Shown here piece by piece: positions 22,379 through 30,355 of a DNA stretch of 64,000 nucleotides. Position numbers and translations under genes: made by a program. Location of the stretch: assembly GCF_963678635.1 (NCBI RefSeq), contig NC_087066.1:44071624-44135623 (forward strand), given 5' to 3'. Position 1 is the stretch's first letter. Each line of letters starts with the position of its first letter. The stretch comes from Symsagittifera roscoffensis. Its lineage: Eukaryota; Xenacoelomorpha; Acoela; Convolutidae. Below the pieces are notes generated by a model. The model ran no database searches and was not told the DNA's origin. It saw nothing but the letters and a program-made list of their open reading frames with translations.

Positions 22379-22678
22379 TCATTTCGGTTCAACAGGCAAA
22401 TCAACTCCTCGTTCAATGAAGAAAAACTCATATTTTGTGAATTTGTCATGGTTACAATTAGATTTGAACTTTACAACAAAATGAGCAGCAACTCTGATAG
22501 TGGCTTGAACTAAATGTATTTCCTCAACGTTATCAGTTTTGACTAATTCTTTCAGTTCAGCTGGAAGCTGATGGTCATGCAAATGGATTTGTCTTCTCTC
22601 TCCCAGCTGAGGTTGGAGCCCTTCCAGGTTGAGATTGAACAACGGAATTGACTGGCGAAGTTCCTGAAGTCTGGACAT
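22379..22678 (-). CDS. Small array gene B (about 99 residues), copy 1 of 4
   Basis: The best start is the ATG at 22676-22678 (MSRLQELRQ...). The protein has LPAELKELVKTDNVEEIHLV and VVKFKSNCNHDK and resembles array gene A over about 60 residues. Copies occur at 23780-24079, 25181-25480 and 26581-26880 with one or two replacements each. No domain is recognised. Purely by size and pairing it could be a small DNA-binding or regulatory protein, but nothing in the sequence proves this. Confidence 0.45.
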   Translation of the reverse strand: MSRLQELRQSIPLFNLNLEGLQPQLGERRQIHLHDHQLPAELKELVKTDNVEEIHLVQATIRVAAHFVVKFKSNCNHDKFTKYEFFFIERGVDLPVEPK

Positions 22679-22919
22679 TGTACAGGTGAAAGTAGTCAAG
22701 AACTGTAAAAAATTTCCGTAAATTATCGATTTCGATATCGTTCAGTGTAATTTGTTCGAGTTTTTGCAGGAGAGGTTTTCCTCGACAATCTAATATGCCT
22801 GTCCGCGTAAGAGTAACTTTAATTCTTGGTGTTAAACTGTTTTCAGGACTCTGATTAGTCATTGAAGCGTAAACCACCAAATTTGGAGATAAGGTTGTTT
22901 GCATCATTGGACAGTTCAT
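22575..22919 (-). CDS. Small array gene C (114 residues), copy 1 of 4
   Basis: Starts at ATG 22917-22919 (MNCPMMQTTLS...). It contains a strand-rich centre (RIKVTLTRTGILDCRG), then LEQITLNDIEIDNLRKFFTVLDYF and a G/S/Q-rich tail. It overlaps array gene B in another frame by about 100 bases. Copies lie at 23976-24320, 25377-25721 and 26777-27121 with very few changes. Function unknown; the compact strand-rich core could be an OB- or PC4-like fold, but no diagnostic residues were identified. Confidence 0.45.
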   Translation of the reverse strand: MNCPMMQTTLSPNLVVYASMTNQSPENSLTPRIKVTLTRTGILDCRGKPLLQKLEQITLNDIEIDNLRKFFTVLDYFHLYNVQTSGTSPVNSVVQSQPGRAPTSAGREKTNPFA

Positions 22920-23384
22920 TTTGTAACCAATCGAAAAAAACTCTAGATTTTCTACGGGTACAATGCTTTAATAATTGATGCGAGTGTAGTAAATGAGAAT
23001 GTCGTTTGCAAAAATATGTTTTTCTTGACCCAATAACTGTTCAATCTTTGGACTTAGAACATATCCGTCAACGTCTAATGTCAAGGATTCAACTTTGAAC
23101 AACTGCTTCAGCACTATGTTTGCCCTTTCCAATTTATTAGCTTCCAATAGCTCTTGAATGGATTCCATAACCTTTCGAAACACTTCAGCGGTTTTTCCAT
23201 AACTTTTTTCATCCTTTTTTCTAATCTCTTTGAACTTGTCTGCTGCTGAGAATTGTATGATTCAATATTTTCTTCTGTTTCATCATCACCATCACCACTG
23301 AAATTAGTAAGTGCAGATTAAGACTGTTCGGCACCACCAATGTCTACAAAGTCGCAATCATTGTTCTCGACAGTGGTGGTTTCT

Positions 23385-23681
23385 TCAATTTCCATGTTTA
23401 CTGGAAGACTTTTTTTGCTTATTTGTATCAAGGTTGATAGTTACAACTGCATACCAATCGCCTTTTTTTCTCTCTGATCTATAGCCGTTTGGTTTGTATT
23501 TTATTATATATCTTGCTATGTTTTTGTCTGTCAGAAGTATCCGAACAATTTTTTCTACGTTTCCGGTACTGATTTCGTCTAATAACTCTTTTGGTAAATT
23601 CTCACCTGTTAAACTCACATTTTGTGTGTTTTCTTTTGGCAAAAATATTTTTTTGAAATTTTGAATTTTCAAACACGACAT
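23385..23681 (-). CDS. Array gene A, copy 2
   Basis: Same protein as the frame at 21984-22280 with one visible replacement (N to Y in the KPNG.RSE segment). Open throughout. Confidence 0.5.
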   Translation of the reverse strand: MSCLKIQNFKKIFLPKENTQNVSLTGENLPKELLDEISTGNVEKIVRILLTDKNIARYIIKYKPNGYRSERKKGDWYAVVTINLDTNKQKKSSSKHGN

Positions 23682-23779
23682 GTTAGCAACTAGTAATCAC
23701 ACAAGATCAAAAGAAAATGAAAACAATCAATAAGTATATTTATTATGATTCACAAAACTTGGCATATATATGTGATTCG

Positions 23780-24079
23780 TCATTTCGGTTCAACAGGCAA
23801 ATCAACTCCTCGTTCAATGAAAAAAAACTCATATTTTGTGGATTTGTCATGGTTACAATTAGATTTGAACTTTACAACAAAATGAGCAGCAACTCTGATA
23901 GTGGCTTGAACTAAATGTATTTCCTCAACGTTATCAGTTTTGACTAATTCTTTCAGTTCAGCTGGAAGCTGATGGTCATGCAAATGGATTTGTCTTCTCT
24001 CTCCCAGCTGAGGTTGGAGCCCTTCCAGGTTGAGATTGAACAACGGAATTGACTGGCGAAGTTCCTGAAGTCTGGACAT
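23780..24079 (-). CDS. Array gene B, copy 2
   Basis: Same as the frame at 22379-22678, with F to S near the HDK.TKYEFF segment. Open throughout. Confidence 0.45.
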   Translation of the reverse strand: MSRLQELRQSIPLFNLNLEGLQPQLGERRQIHLHDHQLPAELKELVKTDNVEEIHLVQATIRVAAHFVVKFKSNCNHDKSTKYEFFFIERGVDLPVEPK

Positions 24080-24320
24080 TGTACAGGTGAAAGTAGTCAA
24101 GAACTGTAAAAAATTTCCGTAAATTATCGATTTCGATATCGTTCAGTGTAATTTGTTCGAGTTTTTGCAGGAGAGGTTTTCCTCGACAATCTAATATGCC
24201 TGTCCGCGTAAGAGTAACTTTAATTCTTGGTGTTAAACTGTTTTCAGGACTCTGATTAGTCATTGAAGCGTAAACCACCAAATTTGGAGATAAGGTTGTT
24301 TGCATCATTGGACAGTTCAT
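23976..24320 (-). CDS. Array gene C, copy 2
   Basis: Same predicted protein as the frame at 22575-22919, with no replacement that I can see. Confidence 0.45.
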   Translation of the reverse strand: MNCPMMQTTLSPNLVVYASMTNQSPENSLTPRIKVTLTRTGILDCRGKPLLQKLEQITLNDIEIDNLRKFFTVLDYFHLYNVQTSGTSPVNSVVQSQPGRAPTSAGREKTNPFA

Positions 24321-24785
24321 TTTGTAACCAATCGAAAAAAACTCTAGATTTTCTACGGGTACAATGCTTTAATAATTGATGCGAGTGTAGTAAATGAGAA
24401 TGTCGTTTGCAAAAATATGTTTTTCTTGACCCAATAACTGTTCAATCTTTGGACTTAGAACATATCCGTCAACGTCTAATGTCAAGGATTCAACTTTGAA
24501 CAACTGCTTCAGCACTATGTTTGCCCTTTCCAATTTATTAGCTTCCAATAGCTCTTGAATGGATTCCATAACCTTTCGAAACACTTCAGCGGTTTTTCCA
24601 TAACTTTTTTCATCCTTTTTTCTAATCTCTTTGAACTTGTCTGCTGCTGAGAATTGTATGATTCAATATTTTCTTCTGTTTCATCATCACCATCACCACT
24701 GAAATTAGTAAGTGCAGATTAAGACTGTTCGGCACCACCAATGTCTACAAAGTCGCAATCATTGTTCTCGACAGTGGTGGTTTCT

Positions 24786-25082
24786 TCAATTTCCATGTTT
24801 ACTGGAAGACTTTTTTTGCTTATTTGTATCAAGGTTGATAGTTACAACTGCATACCAATCGCCTTTTTTTCTCTCTGATCTATTGCCGTTTGGTTTGTAT
24901 TTTATTATATATCTTGCTATGTTTTTGTCTGTCAGAAGTATCCGAACAATTTTTTCTACGTTTCCGGTACTGATTTCGTCTAATAACTCTTTTGGTAAAT
25001 TCTCACCTGTTAAACTCACATTTTGTGTGTTTTCTTTTGGCAAAAATATTTTTTTGAAATTTTGAATTTTCAAACACGACAT
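24786..25082 (-). CDS. Array gene A, copy 3
   Basis: Predicted protein identical to copy 1 as far as I can see. Open throughout. Confidence 0.5.
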   Translation of the reverse strand: MSCLKIQNFKKIFLPKENTQNVSLTGENLPKELLDEISTGNVEKIVRILLTDKNIARYIIKYKPNGNRSERKKGDWYAVVTINLDTNKQKKSSSKHGN

Positions 25083-25180
25083 GTTAGCAACTAGTAATTA
25101 CACAAGATCAAAAGAAAATGAAAACAATCAATAAGTATATTTATTATGATTCACAAAACTTGGCATATATATGTGATTCG

Positions 25181-25480
25181 TCATTTCGGTTCAACAGGCA
25201 AATCAACTCCTCGTTCAATGAAGAAAAACTCATATTTTGTGAATTTGTCATGGTTACAATTAGATTTGAACTTTACAACAAAATGAGCAGCAACTCTGAT
25301 AGTGGCTTGAACTAAATGTATTTCCTCAACGTTATCAGTTTTGACTAATTCTTTCAGTTCAGCTGGAAGCTGATGGTCATGCAAATGGATTTGTCTTCTC
25401 TCTCCCAGCTGAGGTTGGAGCCCTTCCAGGTTGAGATTGAACAACGGAATTGACTGGCGAAGTTCCTGGAGTCTGGACAT
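25181..25480 (-). CDS. Array gene B, copy 3
   Basis: Same predicted protein as copy 1. Open throughout. Confidence 0.45.
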   Translation of the reverse strand: MSRLQELRQSIPLFNLNLEGLQPQLGERRQIHLHDHQLPAELKELVKTDNVEEIHLVQATIRVAAHFVVKFKSNCNHDKFTKYEFFFIERGVDLPVEPK

Positions 25481-25721
25481 TGTACAGGTGAAAGTAGTCA
25501 AGAACTGTAAAAAATTTCCGTAAATTATCGATTTCGATATCGTTCAGTGTAATTTGTTCGAGTTTTTGCAGGAGAGGTTTTCCTCGACAATCTAATATGC
25601 CTGTCCGCGTAAGAGTAACTTTAATTCTTGGTGTTAAACTGTTTTCAGGACTCTGATTAGTCATTGAAGCGTAAGCTACCAAATTTGGAGATAAGGTTGT
25701 TTGCATCATTGGACAGTTCAT
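25377..25721 (-). CDS. Array gene C, copy 3
   Basis: Same as copy 1 apart from V to A (SPNLVAYAS) and S to P in the VQT.GTSP segment. Confidence 0.45.
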   Translation of the reverse strand: MNCPMMQTTLSPNLVAYASMTNQSPENSLTPRIKVTLTRTGILDCRGKPLLQKLEQITLNDIEIDNLRKFFTVLDYFHLYNVQTPGTSPVNSVVQSQPGRAPTSAGREKTNPFA

Positions 25722-26185
25722 TTTGTAACCAATCGAAAAAAACTCTAGATTTTCTACGGGTACAATGCTTTAATAATTGATGCGAGTGTAGTAAATGAGA
25801 ATGTCGTTTGCAAATATGTTTTTCTTGACCCAATAACTGTTCAATCTTTGGACTTAGAACATATCCGTCAACGTCTAATGTCAAGGATTCAACTTTGAAC
25901 AACTGCTTCAGCACTATGTTTGCCCTTTCCAATTTATTAGCTTCCAATAGCTCTTGAATGGATTCCATAACCTTTCGAAACACTTCAGCGGTTTTTCCAT
26001 AACTTTTTTCATTCTTTTTTTCTAATCTCTTTGAACTTGTCTGCTGCTGAGAATTGTATGATTCAATATTTTCTTCTGTTTCATCATCACCATCACCACT
26101 GAAATTAGTAAGTGCAGATTAAGACTGTTCGGCACCACCAATGTCTACAAAGTCGCAATCATTGTTCTCGACAGTGGTGGTTTCT

Positions 26186-26482
26186 TCAATTTCCATGTTT
26201 ACTGCAAGACTTTTTTTGCTTATTTGTATCAAGGTTGATAGTTACAACTGCATACCAATCGCCTTTTTTTATCTCTGATCTATTGCCGTTTGGTTTGTAT
26301 TTTTTTATATATCTTGCTATGTTTTTGTCTGTCAGAAGTATCCGAACAATTTTTTCTACGTTTCCGGTACTGATTTCGTCTAATAACTCTTTTGGTAAAT
26401 TCTCACCTGTTAAACTCACATTTTGTGTGTTTTCTTTTGGCAAAAATATTTTTTTGAAATTTTGAATTTTCAAACACGACAT
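26186..26482 (-). CDS. Array gene A, copy 4
   Basis: Most diverged copy: replacements include I to K (RYIKKYKPN), R to I (NRSEIKKGD) and S to C near the end. Still fully open. Confidence 0.5.
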   Translation of the reverse strand: MSCLKIQNFKKIFLPKENTQNVSLTGENLPKELLDEISTGNVEKIVRILLTDKNIARYIKKYKPNGNRSEIKKGDWYAVVTINLDTNKQKKSCSKHGN

Positions 26483-26580
26483 GTTAGCAACTAGTAATCA
26501 CACAAGATCAAAAGAACATGAAAACAATCAATAAGTATATTTATTATGATTCACAAAACTTGGCATATATATGTGATTCG

Positions 26581-26880
26581 TCATTTCGGTTCAACAGGCA
26601 AATCAACTCCTCGTTCAATGAAGAAAAACTCATATTTTGTGAATTTGTCATGGTTACAATTAGATTTGAACTTTACAACAAAATGAGCAACAACTCTGAT
26701 AGTGGCTTGAACTAAATGTATTTCCTCAACGTTATCAGTTTTGACTAATTCTTTCAGTTCAGCTGGAAGCTGATGGTCATGCAAATGGATTTTTCTTCTC
26801 TCTCCCAGCTGAGGTTGGAGCCCTTCCAGGTTGAGATTGAACAACGGAATTGACTGGCGAAGTTCCTGGAGTCTGGACAT
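26581..26880 (-). CDS. Array gene B, copy 4
   Basis: Differs from copy 1 by Q to K (GERRKIHLHD) and A to V (TIRVVAHF). Fully open. Confidence 0.45.
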   Translation of the reverse strand: MSRLQELRQSIPLFNLNLEGLQPQLGERRKIHLHDHQLPAELKELVKTDNVEEIHLVQATIRVVAHFVVKFKSNCNHDKFTKYEFFFIERGVDLPVEPK

Positions 26881-27121
26881 TGTACAGGTGAAAGTAGTCA
26901 AGAACTGTAAAAAATTTCCGTAAATTATCGATTTCGATATCGTTCAGTGTAATTTGTTCGAGTTTTTGCAGGAGAGGTTTTCCTCGACAATCTAATATGC
27001 CTGTCCGCGTAAGAGTAACTTTAATTCTTGGTGTTAAACTGTTTTCAGGACTCTGATTAGTCATTGAAGCGTAAACTACCAAATTTGGAGATAAGGTTGT
27101 TTGCATCATTGGACAGTTCAT
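26777..27121 (-). CDS. Array gene C, copy 4
   Basis: Differs from copy 1 by S to P (VQTPGTSP) and T to K near the C terminus. Fully open. Only this copy lies downstream of the unbroken remainder of the exonuclease-like gene, so it may mark the ancestral arrangement. Confidence 0.45.
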   Translation of the reverse strand: MNCPMMQTTLSPNLVVYASMTNQSPENSLTPRIKVTLTRTGILDCRGKPLLQKLEQITLNDIEIDNLRKFFTVLDYFHLYNVQTPGTSPVNSVVQSQPGRAPTSAGREKKNPFA

Positions 27122-27652
27122 TTTGTAACCAATCGAAAAAAACTCTAGATTTTCTACGGGTACAATGCTTTAATAATTGATGCGAGTGAAGTAAATGAGA
27201 ATGTCTTTTGCAAATATGTTTTTCTTGACCCAATAACTGTTCAATCTTTGGGCAGCCAATATCTTCCAAATTGGTCACGGGTAATTTCAAGTATTCAGCT
27301 AATAAAACAGATTTTTGTGTACCTTTAGCAAAAAATGGGAATTTGGGTTCCTCAAACGAATGCTGTCAAAAATTTGATCCAAATATGAGTAAGGGTATTC
27401 ACCTTCGTCCCAACGGAGCCCGTGTAGAAATTTAGATACCCAATTACAAGCTTTTTTCTCTTCTTTTGATAAATTGTTGAATTGAACTGGTGGCAGAAAA
27501 TGAATTGTATCAATTGTATTAGCAGAGCAAACGGAAAGTTCCTTTATGATCAAAGGTTTCTTGCCACGTTTAAATCCTTCAATATCTAAAATAATGAGAT
27601 GGTTGAAAAACAGATTTTTAGTTTTCTTTCTTTGGGTTAACATGACTTTCAC
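27057..27652 (-). pseudogene. Exonuclease-like accessory protein (DxE motif), frameshifted
   Basis: The first frame (27299-27652) starts with a hydrophobic strand and HLIILDIEGFKRGKKPLIIKEL, a D.E arrangement like motif I of DEDD-type 3'-5' exonucleases, and later has NWVSKFLHGLRWDEGEYPYS. After a shift near 27330 the protein continues in the frame of 27057-27290 with LEDIGCPKIEQLLGQEKHICKRH. This C/H-rich, 'DLNDLGCP'-type ending is characteristic of an uncharacterised protein family seen in insect and Maverick elements (from memory). Partial copies of its 3' end lie in each tandem unit, and an extra A in the early units shifts the frame. The nuclease idea is inference from the D.E motif only. 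Confidence 0.4.
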
Positions 27653-28075
27653 TCAACATTCCAACAAACGAAATAACTTTGGTTTGAATGTTTTAAGAAA
27701 TAAGCAAAACGCAATACCTGTCACGTGACCCAGGTAACAGTTTTTTATTGGACAAGGCAAAACATATGTGTACCCAGGACCGATACGATTTTTTTCTTGC
27801 AAATATCCTGCTGCGTCATGCAAAATAGCATGTATTCTAAGAACTTTGAAATGTTTCAAGTGTTTGTCGAGCGACGAATTGTCTATTCCAATTAAACCAC
27901 CATATGGTCTGTTTTTCAAAACAAAATCCAAATTAATATCAGCATCCAAATACAAACAAGTGGCTAAAAAATACTGAAATCTGACTGATTTGTCTGGATA
28001 TTGTGATTTTAAGTCTATAAAAATTTCATGAATGAGTTTTAAATCGAAATTTGAAATCATGTTTACTGAACTCAA
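27653..28075 (-). CDS. Conserved accessory protein of unknown function
   Basis: An intact 140-residue frame ending one base from the start of the exonuclease-like gene, so the two were probably co-transcribed. It has a helical N-terminal half (LIHEIFIDLKSQYPDKS) and a motif-like C-terminal half with RIHAILHDAAGYL, GPGYTYVLPCPIKNC and GHVTGIAFCLFL. The clustered His, Asp and Cys residues could form a metal or catalytic site. I recall similar HA..HDAAG...GPGYTYV proteins in other invertebrate elements, but know no function for them. Confidence 0.45.
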   Translation of the reverse strand: MSSVNMISNFDLKLIHEIFIDLKSQYPDKSVRFQYFLATCLYLDADINLDFVLKNRPYGGLIGIDNSSLDKHLKHFKVLRIHAILHDAAGYLQEKNRIGPGYTYVLPCPIKNCYLGHVTGIAFCLFLKTFKPKLFRLLEC

Positions 28076-28107
28076 TATAATAAAAAAGGAATAATGAAAA
28101 AAATCAA

Positions 28108-28895
28108 TTAAAACTTAACTTTCTCTTCAACAATAAATTTCACAAATAGCACATCAGTATCTACATCAAGTTTTCCATATCCACTTGTCAAAATATCCAT
28201 TATTTTACAAAATGCGGCAGAATGGGGTCCATTAATTAAACTTTCAAATCTTTTCAAAGTTTCTGTATTCATCTCAACTGTTTGAACATGTCTGCTTTCT
28301 GTGTGTTTCTTTGAAACTGAAGTCGAAACTCTTACGGATTTGTTTGACGTCGACGATGCAGCATGCGTAACTGTATTATCAATTCGTTTCTGTCCCCCAA
28401 CGGCCGGAGATTTCTTGCAAACGTTTTGATTTGGTGAAGTTTGTTTGTTAGATGATGTTGCAGAAAGCAATAAATTGGGTAAACGTTTTTTGATTGCAGT
28501 GAAATCTATCAAATCGGGATTGGCTGCAACAGGTTGTGCTGAATAAGTGAGAGCTAGTTTAAGCTTGTCAAATAACTCACCGTTTCCTTTGACATCTTTA
28601 GCAGGAGAAACTAAGTATTTGAAGCAAGTGAAAATACAAGGAACACTGAAACATTTTTGGGAAGGAAAAAATTGGTTTAATTGTTCCTCTGAATCTACTT
28701 GAATCAATATATGGTAATGAGTTTTTTTTCTTTCTCGACTAAAAAAGGGCAATATTCAGATTTGAAGTGGCTTCCAAAAGCATAATTTTTAAAAGTAGAT
28801 AAATTAGGAATTTTTTCAGTGATAACAAATTTGAAATTTGGTTGAAATTTTTTGAAATAATCAGGTAACACAACTTCGAACATAGCTTCTGCCAT
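28108..28895 (-). pseudogene. HUH-endonuclease-like Rep candidate, frameshifted
   Basis: The N-terminal part (28704-28895) reads FKFVITEKIPNLSTF.NYAFGSHFKSEYCPFLV. After a shift near 28730, at a T-run, the second frame (28108-28752) begins THYHILIQVDSEEQL and continues to CFKYLVSPAKDVKG, followed by a disordered S/T/K-rich tail. HYHILIQ fits the HUH metal-binding motif, a Tyr and Lys in KYLVSPAKD lie where rolling-circle Rep proteins have motif III, and the upstream strand could be motif I. This is motif-level resemblance only. The same layout may instead define a Maverick-specific family with no nuclease activity. Confidence 0.35.
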
Positions 28896-28909
28896 TTTGT
28901 AAAGGAAAA

Positions 28910-29281
28910 TTAATTCGAGTCGTGCTTGAAATCGTTTGTGTTTGAGGAAAGTTGAGATTTCTTGGCTCGTTTACAGTTAGACTGTGGTTTGTCTTTGTTT
29001 ACAATAGTATTAGAAATTTCACTTGTTTGCGCTCGGATTGACTTTCCCGACTTTAGTAATTTTGAAAATTCTTCGCTGCTTAAGGAAAGTCTTTGTACAC
29101 ATTCAAATTCAGCGCCTTCAGTTGCTTTTTTGAAAACTTTCAGGAATACATAAGTTCCAGTTTGGTCATATGTTTCCAATGTAGCACGCACTAATCTTTT
29201 ACTGTTTTCCGAAATATCAAAATAGCAATCGCCAAAATCTTTATCTACATTTGCTGTGGTGCTTGTTTTGGTTTTATTCAT
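28910..29281 (-). CDS. PC4-like single-strand DNA-binding protein candidate
   Basis: An intact 123-residue frame at the right end of the leftward block. Residues about 25-85 (LVRATLETYDQTGTYVFLKVF, then RLSLSSEEFSKLLKSGKSI) match the strand-strand-strand-helix pattern of PC4-type ssDNA-binding/coactivator domains, which end in a SL(S)..E...L helix. A basic S/N-rich tail with KRAKKSQ could be a nuclear localisation signal. Such a protein would suit strand-displacement replication by the protein-primed polymerase. The call is inferred from pattern and could be wrong. Confidence 0.3.
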   Translation of the reverse strand: MNKTKTSTTANVDKDFGDCYFDISENSKRLVRATLETYDQTGTYVFLKVFKKATEGAEFECVQRLSLSSEEFSKLLKSGKSIRAQTSEISNTIVNKDKPQSNCKRAKKSQLSSNTNDFKHDSN

Positions 29282-29749
29282 TGTAACGAGTAAATTTTCA
29301 AAACTGAATAGAAAGAAATGAATGTTTTCGATTGAATGTATATGTCTGCAAAAGAAAGCGTTGTATCTATTTTAATTTATATACACATGTACTTTATATC
29401 GCAAAGATATTGGATTGCAATTTAGTTCAAATGGATAAGTATTTTGTGCATGTACAACTGATAAGAATTTTAATGGGTGTTAAAGGTCACAATGTTTAAA
29501 CGTTATTTTTGATACAAGCTATTTGTTTGAATGTAATTTAGATAAACATAGAATACCACGCAAGGTAACATAAATATTTTACACGCCCTCCCTTATTAAA
29601 TTGATCAAAAACTACATAGGAGGTCTTGAAATTTCTAATTTTAGAAGAACCAATCCCTATTTTAATCTCTTGAGGCGTTTTCACAATTCATTTCAGTTTC
29701 ATTTCTCTCCGCGTTACGTTTGTCCTGTTCTTCCAACTTTTCTTCAAAA

Positions 29750-30355
29750 ATGCCTTGTTATATTATTGCCGGATATTCCAATCACTAAAGAACCATTTTT
29801 TATGAAACCGTTCACGGTAATTTTGTAGCAATAATTAACGAAGAAAAAAGTTTCAATTCTGATGAGTGGACTTGTACTCATCACGTTATGATTCCCAAAA
29901 TTTTTTTACATTTATTCAGTAAACTTTCCTTAAAAAATTCAAAGAAAGACGAAGAACTGAATATAAAGTATTTGAGTTACCTTACAAATTCTGGTAAATA
30001 TACGGATCCTGACGAGCCTCTTGCTCTTCAGGTTGATATTTCAACTTTATCAAAACCAGTAAAAAAATTTTTGTATAAATACGATTGTGATGTTACTCCG
30101 ATGTGTGAAAACCAGTTAGATTTTTTTGAAGAAATTGAATTTTTTGATCGTTTATGGGGAATGGAACAGATTGAATCACCATCATTAGTTACCCCGAAAG
30201 CTGATCCTTCTCCTACAGTGTCACCATGGCTTGATGAACCAGATTCTTCAACTCCTACGCGCACCCCCAAAGCGACAGTGAGTAATCATATGGAAAATTT
30301 GACTCCTTCTCTATGCCTTGCACCAAAGAAAAAACGGAAGCTAACAACACTATAG
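29750..30355 (+). pseudogene. Acidic nuclear protein of unknown function, probable early nonsense codon
   Basis: The open frame from ATG 29888 gives 155 residues. It has a helical N-terminal part, an acidic centre (DFFEEIEFFDRLWGMEQIE), a P/S/T-rich segment and a C-terminal PKKKRKLTTL that closely resembles an SV40-type nuclear localisation signal. The same frame is open upstream to ATG 29750 except for one TAA at 29786-29788, and the upstream residues look coding, so the ancestral protein was probably about 201 residues. It is the first rightward gene and starts opposite the leftward block. An acidic protein with an NLS could be a transcription activator; this is inference. Confidence 0.45.

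Larger units (their letters stand above)
21925..27255. repeat. Four-copy tandem array of a 1.4-kb unit inside the Maverick-like element
   Basis: Units start near 21925, 23326, 24727 and 26128, with spacing of 1400-1401 bases; the last lacks the terminal 265 bases. Copies are nearly identical, differing by isolated substitutions and A-run indels (e.g. CTATTGCCG versus CTATAGCCG). Each unit contains the N-terminal end of the membrane-protein gene, three small genes and the end of the exonuclease-like gene. Full units also carry a 265-base fragment of the accessory gene at 20282-20546. The internal junction uses a short shared string (TTAGAACAT), suggesting a microhomology-mediated or template-switch duplication followed by unequal exchange. 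Confidence 0.95.

Noticed and set aside
22968-25983. Frames beginning MFRKVMESIQELLEANKLER in the tandem array
   Set aside because: They are the copied 265-base fragment of the accessory gene joined to the exonuclease-like end, not independent genes.
24712-26465. Plus-strand 117-codon frames in the array (24712-25065, 26112-26465)
   Set aside because: Antisense to array gene A and repeated only because the unit is repeated.
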